Source of the DNA: Platycnemis pennipes
Lineage: Eukaryota > Arthropoda > Insecta > Odonata > Platycnemididae
DNA length: 64,000 bases
Direction: 5' to 3'
NCBI GenBank assembly: GCA_933228895.1
Contig: OW121849.1
Span: 43,990,354-44,054,353 of the forward strand
Shown: one piece after another, positions 32,950 to 43,699 of the stretch
Layout of the letters: every line of letters begins with the position of its first letter
Position numbering within the stretch: position 1 is the stretch's first letter
Notes under the pieces: model-generated
Told to the model about the DNA's origin: nothing
Database searches by the model: none
Seen by the model: the letters and a program-made list of their open reading frames with translations, nothing else
Translations under genes and position numbers: made by a program

Positions 32950-33900
32950 CCTTCTATCTCTAAATTGGTTTTCGAATAAATACCCTGTGAGTAGTGGAAT
33001 TGGGAAAGTGCTAGTGAAATTACGATGTGCGGCATCGGGTTTAAAGCTGATGACATTTATACTGTTTCACTCTCGAAAAGAAGTGATTTGAAGAGGATTT
33101 GATGCCCTGAGAAAATATGTATTTAAAATGCTCAACGTTGAATCATAATCGTTTTGGTTTCAATTCCAGGCACTTCTGGTTATCAGTGGTCTTAGCTATG
33201 CAATTTTTGCTTAAATTACATTTTACTAAGGAGCTGAAAATTTAAGAGATATAATGCTGATGGAGAAATCATTTGAATTAAGGACGAGGACTTAACCACG
33301 CGGCCACTGGGACCGAACCGAATTACTTGTCAGTCTTAATATTCTTTTTATCCTGATATGGTGCTATACGCGGAGGATTTTAATATACGTATGCACTTTA
33401 AACGTCATCGGAAAACATCAGCTTCCATTTTACTAACATGGTTTAGCCTAAATTTTTACCTTTATGCATTCTGATAGCGATTCCCTCCCCAGTCCTTCTA
33501 TTAAGCTCAAATACCTACTAATACATTTATCGTAATGACCTTTCACAAATTTTGCGACCTCCAGTACATACTCTTTAATTCCTTGATTTTATGGTACATT
33601 TCCTGATACAAGCGACATATTATAATACATCCAAGTAATACTGAAATGCCTTTTAAATGATTCTCTTGCTTATGGAAAGCGACAACGGCTGAATGAATTG
33701 AATTGTTAGGGTTTTCGGCAGTCTTTTGGATAATTTTCCCGGCTGTGTGAGTAAAAGACTCATGACTCTCTTCTGCTGAATGTGGGTTATATCTGAATAT
33801 ACCATACAGAATATTTGAGGATATCGGATGACGTACGCGAAAGGTGAATGAAAATTATGATCACGGAAATGCTGTGGAGTGCGATCTCCACTTCGACCAT
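32950..33900. other. no recognisable gene
   Basis: A tRNA A-box-like motif on the minus strand ('tggccgcgtggttaagtcc', 33293-33311) and a B-box-like 'ggtttcaattcc' on the plus strand at 33157 are in opposite orientations, so no tRNA or SINE is called. Confidence 0.4.
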
Positions 33901-34650
33901 CTGCGCAGAAATCAAGTGGTAAGACATTAAATCAACTACCACTAAAAGGCGGAATTCGAGTTGACAAGTGCTGCCATATCATTCGCCAGGACCGACAGGC
34001 TCATCGATTTATTTCACGCAGCTGAGCACAGCACCTCGCGACACAAGAGGGGAGGGGAGGGGCGGGGGGGAAGGTTCTCCAAGGGTTTGCAAACATCTCT
34101 GACAAGTTGTGAAAAGTGCGTGATGGGAGGGGGAGAGAGGGAAGAAAAAAATGTACGAAGTCATTCATGGATTCCACTTGTGTCTGGTAAGAAGGGGATG
34201 TGTGGGTGGAGTTGCCCATTGGAAGAAGGCAAGTTGGTTCAGTTGTGGGGATTCTGAGAAAGACGAAGTACAGAGAGGAGGTGACGTATTGAGAGCTGTG
34301 GAGGAAAGGCGGGGAGAGGGGGAGTCACAGAAGGGGCGTGGACGGCCCCAAATGGCACAGCGTGCAGCCTCGGGGCGGAAGGGAGCCTTGTAGAGCCTTA
34401 CATTTTCGAGTTCTGCGTGTATCCTGCCCCTTTCCCCCACACCCCACCCCCCACTTTCGTAGACAGCTCACTCACCATTTTCATCTCCTTTCCTGTCCCT
34501 TTCACCATACCCTCCAAGTTTCCCGGTCCTATTCCAAAAATCTCTCATCCGTTTCCCAAGGTGAAATTTCAATCTGAGTGCAGTCGCCAGATTTTTCCTA
34601 CGCCGCCGTTGCGTCCAACATTGCTCCGCATGGAGCCGAGTTCTAACTCC
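33900..34650. other. GC-rich island, G/A-rich then C/T-rich
   Basis: 34030-34330 is G/A-rich, with 'ggaggggaggggcgggggggaagg' at its start. 34410-34560 is C/T-rich. ORFs of up to 98 codons are compositionally biased. Confidence 0.45.
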
Positions 34651-34687
34651 AAGATATATTTATCTAGATTTTGGGCATAAAATACTT

Positions 34688-34766
34688 TTACATCTGCGTA
34701 ATACCAAGCGAGCCACCGCGAGGATGTGTGGCAGGGGTTGAAGGATCACCAAACATGTAATACTTA
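34688..34766 (-). mobile_element. family B 3' tail fragment
   Basis: 'tacatctgcgtaataccaagcgagccaccgcgaggatgtgtggcaggggttgaaggatcaccaaacatg'. Confidence 0.65.
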
Positions 34767-34835
34767 TATGAAACAAAACCTACAATGCTACTACTTCATG
34801 GATACATGTTAGATATAAGGGTAAGGCGCAATCAG

Positions 34836-35938
34836 ATACATCTACATCTACATAATACCCTGCAAGCCACCACAAGGGTGTGTGGCAGGGGGTGATTGCT
34901 CACCAAACATGCACTACATATCATGCATGAAAAAGGAATAGTATTAATATAGTAGTCAGAACTACACAATTTAAAAAGATAGAAATTGCAAAGAAAACAT
35001 GCAAAAATATTCTGTTAGTAGGGTTAGCTTTAAGTACTCATACCAACATGCAGCTACCAATGCTATTCATTGCTACTCTCCGATAGGACATATTTACCGT
35101 TATTCGTATCTCTTATTGTGCGAGGGAAAAAGGACATTTTGAATCGGTCAGTTCGGCAATCAATTTCTCTAATTTTATGATTATGGTCCAGTCTGCCATA
35201 GTAAGTTGGGGTTCGTAAAATATTTTTAACATCATCACTGAAAATATTGCCTTGGAATTTGTGGAAGAGATTAAGTCTAAATTTCAACCTGCGATCTGAC
35301 AATGATTCCCATTTCAATTCATTTAATAGACTGGTTACGCTAATATAATTATCGTATCGTCCCTTTACAAATCTTGCCGATCTTCGCTGCACACGTTCAA
35401 GTTCATTACTTACATTAGACCGATTTCGTAGGGATCCCATACACTGGCAGCATATTCCAAATGAGGTCTAACAAGGGAAAAGTAGCTGATTTCTCGTACA
35501 TGATCGTCACATTTACCCAATACTCTTTTAATGAAACCCAGTTTGCGATTCGCTTGACCCATTATTTCACGAATGTGTTTACCCCAGGAAATATCATTTG
35601 TCAGTCTTATTCCAAGATATTTAATGGATTCCACGTTTGTTAATTCATTATTACTTATTTTGTAAGTGGTAGGAGGAGAGCTATTCTTTTTCCAAAAATT
35701 CATTACAAGACATTTCTTAAAGTTTAATTCTAACTGCCATGTATCACACCAAGTTTCAATTGCTTGTAGGTCAATATTTAAATATTCTTTATCGTTCGGG
35801 CATAGAATTTCCCTGTACACTACTGCGTCATCGGCAAATAGACGAAGCTTACTTTTTACCACCTTTTGGATATCATTAATATACAAAAGGAATAGGAGTG
35901 GACCTATCACACTACCTTGTGGGACACCCGAAAAATTT
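34836..35938 (-). mobile_element. longest family A non-LTR retrotransposon copy
   Basis: From the (ATGTAG)n tail and hairpin at 34836-34905, through the UTR, to the RT palm at 35930, where it is 5'-truncated at SGVPQGS. It is the only copy in the window that keeps RT catalytic motifs. Confidence 0.9.
35062..35935 (-). pseudogene. family A reverse transcriptase, palm to C-terminus, one frameshift
   Basis: Reading down from 35935: GVPQGSVIGPLLFLLYIND, then LRLFADDAVVY with the catalytic FADD. Next are WCDTWQLELNFKKCLVMNFW, SIKYLGIRLTNDISWG and SLVRPHLEYAASVWDPYEIGL. An insertion of about 5 nt near 35412 shifts the frame (compare the intact EIGLNN at 6581). The next frame continues ERVQRRSARFVKGRYDNYISV to NGKYVLSESSNE and stop at 35063-35065. 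Upstream fingers and the endonuclease are absent. No in-frame stops occur apart from the shift, so the copy is young compared with its neighbours. Confidence 0.88.
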
Positions 35939-36044
35939 GATTATATTCCTCTCAATTATTATTGTTATCCAATCTACGGGTTTCAACTTCTATAAATTAT
36001 TATAAACAGCATAACGACTGCTGATAATGATGACTGTAAAAATT

Positions 36045-36115
36045 GGACACGAAGAGTCTCGAACTTGGGACGTCGACATTGTGAAGCGAGTACTTTACCC
36101 CTAACCCAAACTGCA
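36045..36115 (-). repeat. tRNA-like SINE head
   Basis: On the minus strand 'gtttgggttaggggtaaagtactcgcttcacaatgtcgacgtcccaagttcgagactcttcgtg' has A-box-like 'ttaggggtaaagta' and B-box-like 'agttcgagact'. It is not an intact tRNA. Confidence 0.55.
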
Positions 36116-36119
36116 CTGA

Positions 36120-36345
36120 TATGTAGATAGTTAATATCTACATAGTAATGAAGGAATTACTTGTTAGAAAGAAGTTAATCAAACTAAATTTACCTTTATT
36201 CACATAGCATACATGGGTAGTACTGCTAAATGAAGTCTAGTGCATAACAGACTACTCAAACAATGCTTCACAATTCTATCCCTTTACTGTGCAGCATATT
36301 ATGCTCTCTTATGGCACACGTATTAAGGTCTATCGGTACGATAAT
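36120..36345 (-). mobile_element. family B 3' UTR fragment
   Basis: 'ttaatatctacatagtaatgaaggaattacttgttag', then 'cataacagactactcaa' and 'ccctttactgtgcagcatattatgctctcttatgg' correspond to 40030-40145. Confidence 0.55.
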
Positions 36346-36409
36346 GTTACGTGATCGTGCTCATTTGATCAAATCTGACATGATACGCGATGTTTGTAAT
36401 ATATTTGTA

Positions 36410-36555
36410 ATGTCATCTGCAAACGTAGTAGCTATAAACAGATTGAGAATAAAATATGTAGTTCGATTCAAGATATCTTTGTGTTTTTTTATTGTTGTCT
36501 ACAGAAAGAATCCTGTCATTGTGATCGCTCCTCGCGAAGGCATCCGACGACTAAG
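36410..36555 (-). repeat. unclassified repeat, copy 1 (inverted pair)
   Basis: In reverse complement, 'gatgccttcgcgaggagcgatcacaatgacaggattctttctg' and 'gaactacatattttattctc' match 37446-37570. It is probably part of a retrotransposon not otherwise recognised. Confidence 0.6.
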
Positions 36556-36602
36556 GTCATTTGAACCATTTAAAGTAGGAAGATATTTGGGAATAGGAAT
36601 TT

Positions 36603-36750
36603 ACACCTACATCTACACGATACCTTGCAAGCCACCGCGAGGGTGTGTGGCAGGGGGTGAAGATCACCAAGCATGCACTACTGGCATGCAAACTAGGAAC
36701 TATATTGTCTCATGCAACTTGATTGTTAGTATCTATAGTATTTAATTTAG
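36603..36750 (-). mobile_element. family B 3' tail
   Basis: 'cctacatctacacgataccttgcaagccaccgcgagggtgtgtggcagggggtgaagatcaccaagcatgcac', then the UTR to 'gtatctatagtatttaa'. Close to 4650-4790. Confidence 0.78.
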
Positions 36751-37227
36751 GGAGGAGAGGTGGAGGCGTGGAGAGAAACCCTGCGGCATTGCAATTTCCT
36801 CTCGTAAACATAAAGTCCTTGGGGGTCAACAATTTTCGGCCCTATTCGATGGAGCACTGAATTTGAAGTATTCTCCCAACGGCCCTCAACAAGGGATCAT
36901 TATACTGCGGGAAATATACTTAGTTGCCTGTTTGGCTCAATCCTATGAGAAATCCTTATTTCCTTTTCCTTGCCAAGAGAAAAACTTTGGCATTCTCGTG
37001 TTTTAGGCATGTGGTCTACACCCTGTTAAAAATTTAAAGGAATTCTTCAATTGATCTTATAGTACTCATTGATAACATCATCGTAACAATTGTTAGAGTA
37101 AGTGTTATATAGATGTACGCTTCAGAACGCGAAAGGACAACAATTCTTCCGTTTATAATGAGTATAATAAGTTTAAATTGCGCAGTTGAACGTTGGCCTC
37201 CAAAATTCCACCTCATATTTGTAAAAT

Positions 37228-37300
37228 GCCCGATTGGTTGAGTTTCACCGTGACACACACCCTTGCGGTGGTTCGCAGTTTATTAAGTAGATGTAGACGT
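37228..37300 (+). mobile_element. family A/B 3' tail fragment
   Basis: 'gttgagtttcaccgtgacacacacccttgcggtggttcgcagtttattaagtagatgtag'. 36751-37227 holds nothing else recognised. Confidence 0.6.
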
Positions 37301-37445
37301 AAATAGCGAACTTTCCGACCTTCACTGGTAGCCCCCCAGAAATTTAATATTGGTACAGATGTACTGCTAACCTTCTGGTGAAGGAGATTTGTTCCTCTTC
37401 TCAAATGCCTTCCTATCTTAAATAATGCAAACGAACTTAGACGTC

Positions 37446-37570
37446 AGCTGCCTTCGAGAGTAGCAACCACAATGACAGGATTCTTTCTGCATTAATTAAT
37501 AAGAAATACACGAAGATACCTGGAAATGAACTACATATTCTATTCTCGAACTATTTAAAGAACTACTAGG
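37446..37570 (+). repeat. unclassified repeat, copy 2 (inverted pair)
   Basis: 'gccttcgagagtagcaaccacaatgacaggattctttctgc...gaactacatattctattctcgaac', the inverted partner of 36410-36555. Confidence 0.6.
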
Positions 37571-37844
37571 ACCATTTAGTGCCACCGTTATTAGTTGTTG
37601 CGATGAAATGTTGTCTTTGCTATAAAGCGATGTGTCAGCTATCAGAAAAATGAAAAATATTTTAGCAGGCCTGCTGTCTGCTTTGCAGGCACTTTTCATA
37701 AGCACTTCGTATGCAGAGAGAAGTAAATGGCTATTTTATAAAAGAGAAATGTGTCCCACTCTAATTATTCTATGTTTTTGTACTTTTTTCTACACCATAT
37801 TTTCATTATATGTTGTCTCCCACTCTCAAAAACCACGTTTTTTG

Positions 37845-38015
37845 CATTTTTCTCTCTACCACAAACTGCTAAAAATCCAAAACTACTACCAAATCATACA
37901 GACAGAGATCCACACTTTACGCACCAAACCTCACTCTTTTAGCTCTAAATTTGGGAGTGAACAAAACAAAACGGATACAGACTGACTGACTGGCACGCAA
38001 CAAAATTAATATATA
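37845..38015 (+). repeat. direct repeat A, copy 1
   Basis: About 170 bp from 'catttttctctct' through 'ccacaaactgctaaaaatcc' and 'aacaaaacaaaacggataca' to 'aaaattaatatata'. It recurs 518 bp downstream at roughly 90% identity. The pair and its 347-bp spacer could be a miniature LTR element or a tandem unit. Confidence 0.75.
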
Positions 38016-38362
38016 TTAGAATTAAACTGCTGATTTAGCAACAAACATCAATACATAATAAACGTTTTATAGTCTTCTTACAAATATTAGAAAAGTACTT
38101 CAAAACGCCTAGCTTAGAAATTCACAATTCATACACAAGATCGGGGCCGGTAGGCAAAAATTGTTTTATTTCACTATCTGCGCATTGAAAACGTCATTTA
38201 TTATTTTAATACTTGCAAAATTGATTGATGAAACTAATTCCACTTTCTTCAAATACTTCAATCCAATATTTGCCCCTTTACCAAAACGTACACACATTTA
38301 TTTAGCAACGAAGACAAATTTGCATAGCAACTGATTTCCCATTTTAAAATATAGGGAAAAAA

Positions 38363-38536
38363 CCATTTTTCTCTACACCACAAACTGCTAAAAATCCAAA
38401 ACTACTACCAAATCATACGGACAGAGAATCCACACTTAACGCACTAAACCTCACTCTTTTAGCTCAAAATTTGGTAGAGAACAAAACAAAACGGATACAG
38501 AATGACTAACTTACACGCTATAAAATTAATATATAT
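38363..38536 (+). repeat. direct repeat A, copy 2
   Basis: Partner of 37845-38015, in the same orientation. Confidence 0.75.
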
Positions 38537-38737
38537 AGATTATGTACTGCACACGTACTACCTATGCACGTATCATATGATGCAGGATTTTCACAGTTGG
38601 CAACATGAAAGATTCAGTAGCCCTGCTTCACGTATAATGCATGGGTGGAATAAAGTATATAGCCCAGAGAAGCCTCGTTCTTTAAAGCACAGTGAGCTGG
38701 CCCTTTAGCGTTGAATCTGCTATCCATCACTCGCCAC

Positions 38738-38930
38738 CAGTGACCCGAGTCTTGAATCTTTCGTTACTCACCGAATAAATATTGACGTTTTCGTTACCAA
38801 CTAAAACGTCATATTTTGTTATCAAGGTGGATAAACGAATAACTTGAAACGAATGACGTTATCAAAACGACAAATTTCATTCGTTATAGCGTAACGAAGA
38901 ATTCATTACTTGGGCCCCAGGAGTTGTTTT
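38738..38930. repeat. possible small inverted-repeat element
   Basis: 'gacccgagtcttgaatctttcgttac' and, in reverse, 'gggcccaagtaatgaattcttcgttac' are imperfect inverted repeats flanking ~140 bp rich in 'aacgaa/ttcgtt'. No target duplication was found. Confidence 0.4.
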
Positions 38931-39919
38931 GCACTGAGTGTAGAGTGGCGCTCATCGAAAGATTAGTGAATTTTCTTTTCGGTGGGCGTTGGTCGGGGTA
39001 GGGAGCCCAAGCGACGACGACTGTGGCGTGATGGGACCTTCTTCCTTCTCAGACTACTCCGCGAAATGTGCCCGCCCGCTGACGGAGATCCGCATGCGTC
39101 CTTGCGATTTCACCACTCCAGTTCCTGATTTAGGACCGCAAGAATCTCTTCGTTAGCGCCCTCATGTTGACAAAAACTAATCATTAATGCCCGGTCTCGT
39201 TCTGGGAAGTTTGGTGAAACGCCTACAGATAAGCGAATATGATTCATTTACATTTGGGCCGTAGAAGAACAAGAGAAAGAAAATATGCGAAACTGAAATC
39301 AAGGCTGCAGAATAAGAAGCGAAAGAAAACTTTCCTGCATATGTCAGTCTGTGATCTTATATGAAACACTGCGCTACTAAGGAATTATAAAGAACCTGTG
39401 CTAGTGTTGAATTGCACTGCATTTTTTATTATTTTCCAAGTTTGTTGATGTGGTTGATGTTGGTTAAAAGTTAATGAAATAGGTGCCGCAATAGAGTACA
39501 AACGTGGTAAAAAGTAAATGAGCCATCACTGAGAACTGATACTAAAACAAAGAAAACTATCAGGAGAAAAAAAAATGTAATATTTGGCAAGGGTACATTT
39601 AACCTCTGTAAAGGATGATGTTTAATAAAATGGCCGTTTGAAGACTTTGTGAAACGCAATATGCGGCGCACATAACACCCACCCTCATTAGTCACCTTTT
39701 TAATAGCCCCCTCTTTGCTGCAAATGATTTTTCTAACCACATTTGTAAGATGTACTTGGTATATCCTACCGCTGGTACAGGACGTACATTTCGTCTGGTG
39801 AAGTTGAAGGTGAGATACCATTCAAACTCAGAGCTTCTCCCTCTTATCCCCACTGTAACTGTGTTTTATATTTTGCAGGTTTAGTCTTACCTTCCCTTAA
39901 ACAATGAACAAAAATAAAA

Positions 39920-40392
39920 CATCTACATCTACACGATACCCAGCAAGCCACCGCGAGGGTGTGGGGCAGGGGGTGAAGATCACCACTATAAACATGCTAC
40001 TATAGGGTCTCAGGCAACTAGACTGTTAGTATCTACATAGTAATTAGGGAATGGTTGTTAATACATGCATCATCCGCTACAGAATATTCTAAAATATTTC
40101 CCCTACCTATTCCTTTGCTATGCTGCCTATTCTGTTGTCTTATGGTAGTTACGGGGAAAAAATACATTTTGAATTATCAGTACAACAATCTATCTCTCTA
40201 ATCTGACCTATCTGGTCGAATCTAGTATAATACGCTGGTGTTTTTAATATATGCCTAACATCTTCAGTAAAGCTATCCGATTTAAATTTCTGTAAGAGAT
40301 TTAACCTGTACTTTAACCTACGCTCTGATAATGATTCCTACCCTAATTCTTGTATTAATTCTGTTACACTACTAATTCTATCGTAAATAAAT
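39920..40392 (-). mobile_element. 5'-truncated family B retrotransposon
   Basis: The tail 'atctacatctacacgatacccagcaagccaccgcgagggtgtggggcagggggtgaagatcacc' is followed by the UTR. The reversed coding part corresponds to SVSELTQELGWESLSKRR... through HILNTPAYY of 30785-31420, with several disablements. 38931-39919 shows no recognised gene. Confidence 0.75.
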
Positions 40393-40611
40393 TCGTAAAA
40401 AAACGACTGGTAAACGCTTGTAAAACCTTCGATCATTTTTCTTAAACTTTGGCGATGAAGTAGTTTTGCATTTGAATTTTCGTTATTTTTATCGCACATA
40501 TGACCTTATCTGTCGTCACCTCCCCAGAAACGCTGAGAATACCACTATTTAAGATGATAGTCATCAATTGCAATTCTTATATTTGGACAAGGGTGTCCGA
40601 AGAGGTAGGTT

Positions 40612-40695
40612 TAACCGGGTTTTGAACCTGAGACCCTGCTATCTTAATACCAAAGCGCTATCCATTGGGATTTTATGCTGTCTGCAAGATAAAAA
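40612..40695 (-). repeat. tRNA-like SINE head
   Basis: Minus strand 'atcccaatggatagcgctttggtattaagatagcagggtctcaggttcaaaacccgg': A-box-like 'aatggatagcgc', B box 'ggttcaaaaccc'. Confidence 0.5.
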
Positions 40696-41143
40696 AGCGC
40701 TCTTGTTACCTAAATGTATTTTTTTTGTTTGCCCAGATTTGGCATTTGAAAATTTTTCAAGCGTAGCTTAATTTGCGACGCGTGGATTCCCATGGGGATA
40801 GAAAGGAGCGCTCCTAAGTGTCTACAAGCTTTTTCATTTTCCCTCGCATAAATAACCCTGTTGGACTGCGATTCTGGAATTTTGGAAGCTTTAGGAATGG
40901 AAGCCGTAAATTTTCATTTCCCTGATAAATGACTATGCCCGCTTGAAAATGGCAGTCTAATTTTAAATATTCTTTTTTTTTTGCAAAAAGAGAATTAGAC
41001 TAGAGCAATTAACTTTAAAAGGGCCTTGACAACTTTAAGTCGAGAGTTAAACCCTGATATTTTTAAAAGGGAGGCGTAAAAGTTGTGACCTCAAAAAAGT
41101 AGAATGTTAGTAGCAATGCGGCATGCATCATTAGCATACTTAA

Positions 41144-42730
41144 GGGTAGTTTTACGTGGCAAATGATCATTTACATGATCGTTGAAGCATTAATTCGCGA
41201 ATGAATTTAAGTGATGACTTAAATTATAAATCAATAATTTCCGGCGTCACTTGTTGGAACCACTGCATAATTAAATGATAAAAATAACGAACGGGGGACC
41301 GAACAAAGTTTTTTTCATTATTTAACCTGAATCATATTCTGATTAAGGGTGTTTTTCACGGAGAATGATCATGTGAATTAATTCCTGAAATTTCCTGCGC
41401 TGAAAGGATGCGTAGTGGTACGACTATCGATAGTACATTCATATCGATTCACGAGAAATTTTCGACCGACGCGACGCTGCTTTTTTGATAGTCGGAATGG
41501 TTTGTTTACATCGTCTGATACATGAGATTGTTTTAATGAAGAATGAGTTGTATAAAATCATTATAAAATTCTTGAAATAAACCTTCATAGAGAGGTTTAA
41601 GTTAATCTGAATTGAAGTAGAGCTCTTAATTAAGATTGGTATGGCTTAATTTTCGCGTCCGCTGCTACAGTATCCGTTACAGTGGTGGCAGACACAATTT
41701 TGTCACAGAAAGCTAAAAGACAGATAGAGAGGAGCAATAAGTGTTGAGCTACGCAAAGGTCAATTCAAGATAAATTGTTATTAAAGGACTATGAGATCTA
41801 TCTTAATTTTTTAAGAAAGATTGAGCAATTTCGTACTGTAATAAATATATCCAGACATGATTATGAAAGATCAGGTATCCTGTTGATAAGAAAGATATGA
41901 GAAGAAGATCTTTTGATGCACATGTTGATCATAATATTGATATTTTAACATTGGTTTCCGGATAGACGCCACGCTCTGATTTTTTACGTCGGTTAAATCG
42001 TATACTATACATGATAACACCGTTCCCTAACTCTTCAATAAGATTTCATGAGTGTACTATAAGTTTAATTATGCCCGAGCGTGTAGGAGAGTCTATTAGA
42101 AAATGAAAGCGGACTACTGGTTAGATACGAGCTGTTTGTTTTAACTTTTCCCCGTGCGTGGTAATGGTGGCATATCAAACAAGAGTAAAGTGAAATCCTC
42201 ATGAATTGCTTGAGAACCATGGTAAGGTGCCGTTGGAAATATTGTAATGCATTTTTTCTTATCTGCTTTTCATGTTATGTTCCATTATATCATTTCTTCG
42301 TAATTGTGACAAGAATGACTAAACATTTATTTTTTAAAGATATATTATTTATTACATATTATAAACAACTCCGGCTTCACCCAAAACGTGATTAATTGAA
42401 GAGTTTCACCAGGGCATACTTATATATACGTTAGATAAGTGCAGGAAGTACAGCTAATTGGGTAACATCCTCCGCTTGTTTAATTTGAATCCACTTCTAT
42501 CCGCTCAATAAAAAGCAAAAAACGACGCCATGTGCTCGTATCATGCGATCATTCACGGAATCATGCGATCAAAAATAGAACATGTTACTATTGTGATCAC
42601 ATGATCATTTGCATGATTTTTCTTGCGAGGAATTTTCCGTTTTCCACGGGGCACGAATGATCTTGCGAATGATCTTTTGTATGATCATTCGCAAGATCAT
42701 GGCCTTTAGATTTGGTGTAAAACGACACCC
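41144..42730. mobile_element. probable DNA element rich in ATGATCAT motifs
   Basis: The left end GGGTAGTTTTACGTGGCAAATGATCAT and the right end (reverse complement) GGGTGTCGTTTTACACCAAAT are imperfect inverted repeats. A second left-end-like copy, GGGTGTTTTTCACGG plus AATGATCATG, lies at 41347. Multiple ATGATCAT/GATCATTY motifs occur near both ends. The interior has no transposase-like ORF. The target duplication is unclear, so the call is tentative. Confidence 0.5.
42657..42700. repeat. perfect 18-bp stem hairpin
   Basis: ATGATCTTGCGAATGATC, an 8-base loop, then its exact reverse complement. It lies just inside the right end of the 41144-42730 element. Confidence 0.85.
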
Positions 42731-42999
42731 AAAAATTTAACTTAACAAACGGTCCTGAGGATGTGAAAAAATATCGAGAATATAATTTATTCAGCGAACC
42801 TAGGCATTTTTCTTGGTTGCTAATTATTGAATGGTATTTTTAACGCTTGGATTTCTTTTATTCTTATTTATTAAGTTTTTTTCTTTTGATACGCTAATAG
42901 AAGAAAGTGCGTTTGTTGCATCAGAATTTTGTTGGAAAATTGGTATCAACTGGGAGTTGGATTCTGCAGTATTGTAAAAGTAACCGGAGCGAACGAATG

Positions 43000-43690
43000 A
43001 TAAGGACCCGATGACGTCTCCTCAGTATTTTGCATAATTGTGTGCGCCGACAGGGGTGGAGTGGGCCGGTAGGGGAGGGACGTGCTGTTAATGAAACGCC
43101 TGGCGTTACACTGCGGCGGAGAACATCCGATAGAAACTTCCAAGTCTCGGGGAGGAGGGTCTTATACAAACTTCTTGCGCGTGGAACACATTCAAACGCT
43201 CAATGGACACTTTCTGGAAGGGGGTAGGTTTCTCCCTTTCTTCGGATGAGGGGAGAAGAGACGCAAAACGACTCCTTGGCTTTCCCAAAGTCGTCCGAGT
43301 GCGGCGTCCTCTGGTTATCTCCAACTACGCCCTCGTTCCTCGCCAGAATTTACGCTTCCAAAGGAATTCTTTTTTTTTTCTTTGCCTCCCCCTCCGCTTA
43401 TTTTCTTCAGGAAATGTCGTTCCCTCAACGAAAACCCGTGCTTCCTATCTTGATTAGCATCTCGCGCTATTTCTCCTTCGTTTGCGAGCTTTTTTTCTTC
43501 AGCGGGGTTTCTGATGGGGGCGGAGGACGGGGGGAGGAAGTTATGGAGGGGAAGTGGAGGAGATTGGGCAAATGTTGCGGTAGGCGATGGACGATTCCGC
43601 CATGGAGTTCCCGTAAAATGATTCACGAAGATTCATTTTCTCTGGGGTGTGTGGGGATGTGGTTTGTTGGGAGGACTCTCCTATTGCGCC
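43000..43690. other. GC-rich island
   Basis: CpG-containing, with C/T and G/A tracts. The 153-codon ORF at 43246-43707 and its antisense partner are low-confidence translations without domains. Confidence 0.45.
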
Positions 43691-43699
43691 GAGGTTTAA

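Noticed and set aside
33157..33311. A- and B-box-like motifs resembling a tRNA
   Set aside because: They are in opposite orientations and cannot form one Pol III promoter.
36400..36480. A minus-strand FADD tetrapeptide suggesting an RT active site
   Set aside because: Only four residues match and the flanking residues do not resemble any RT, so it was left as an unclassified repeat.
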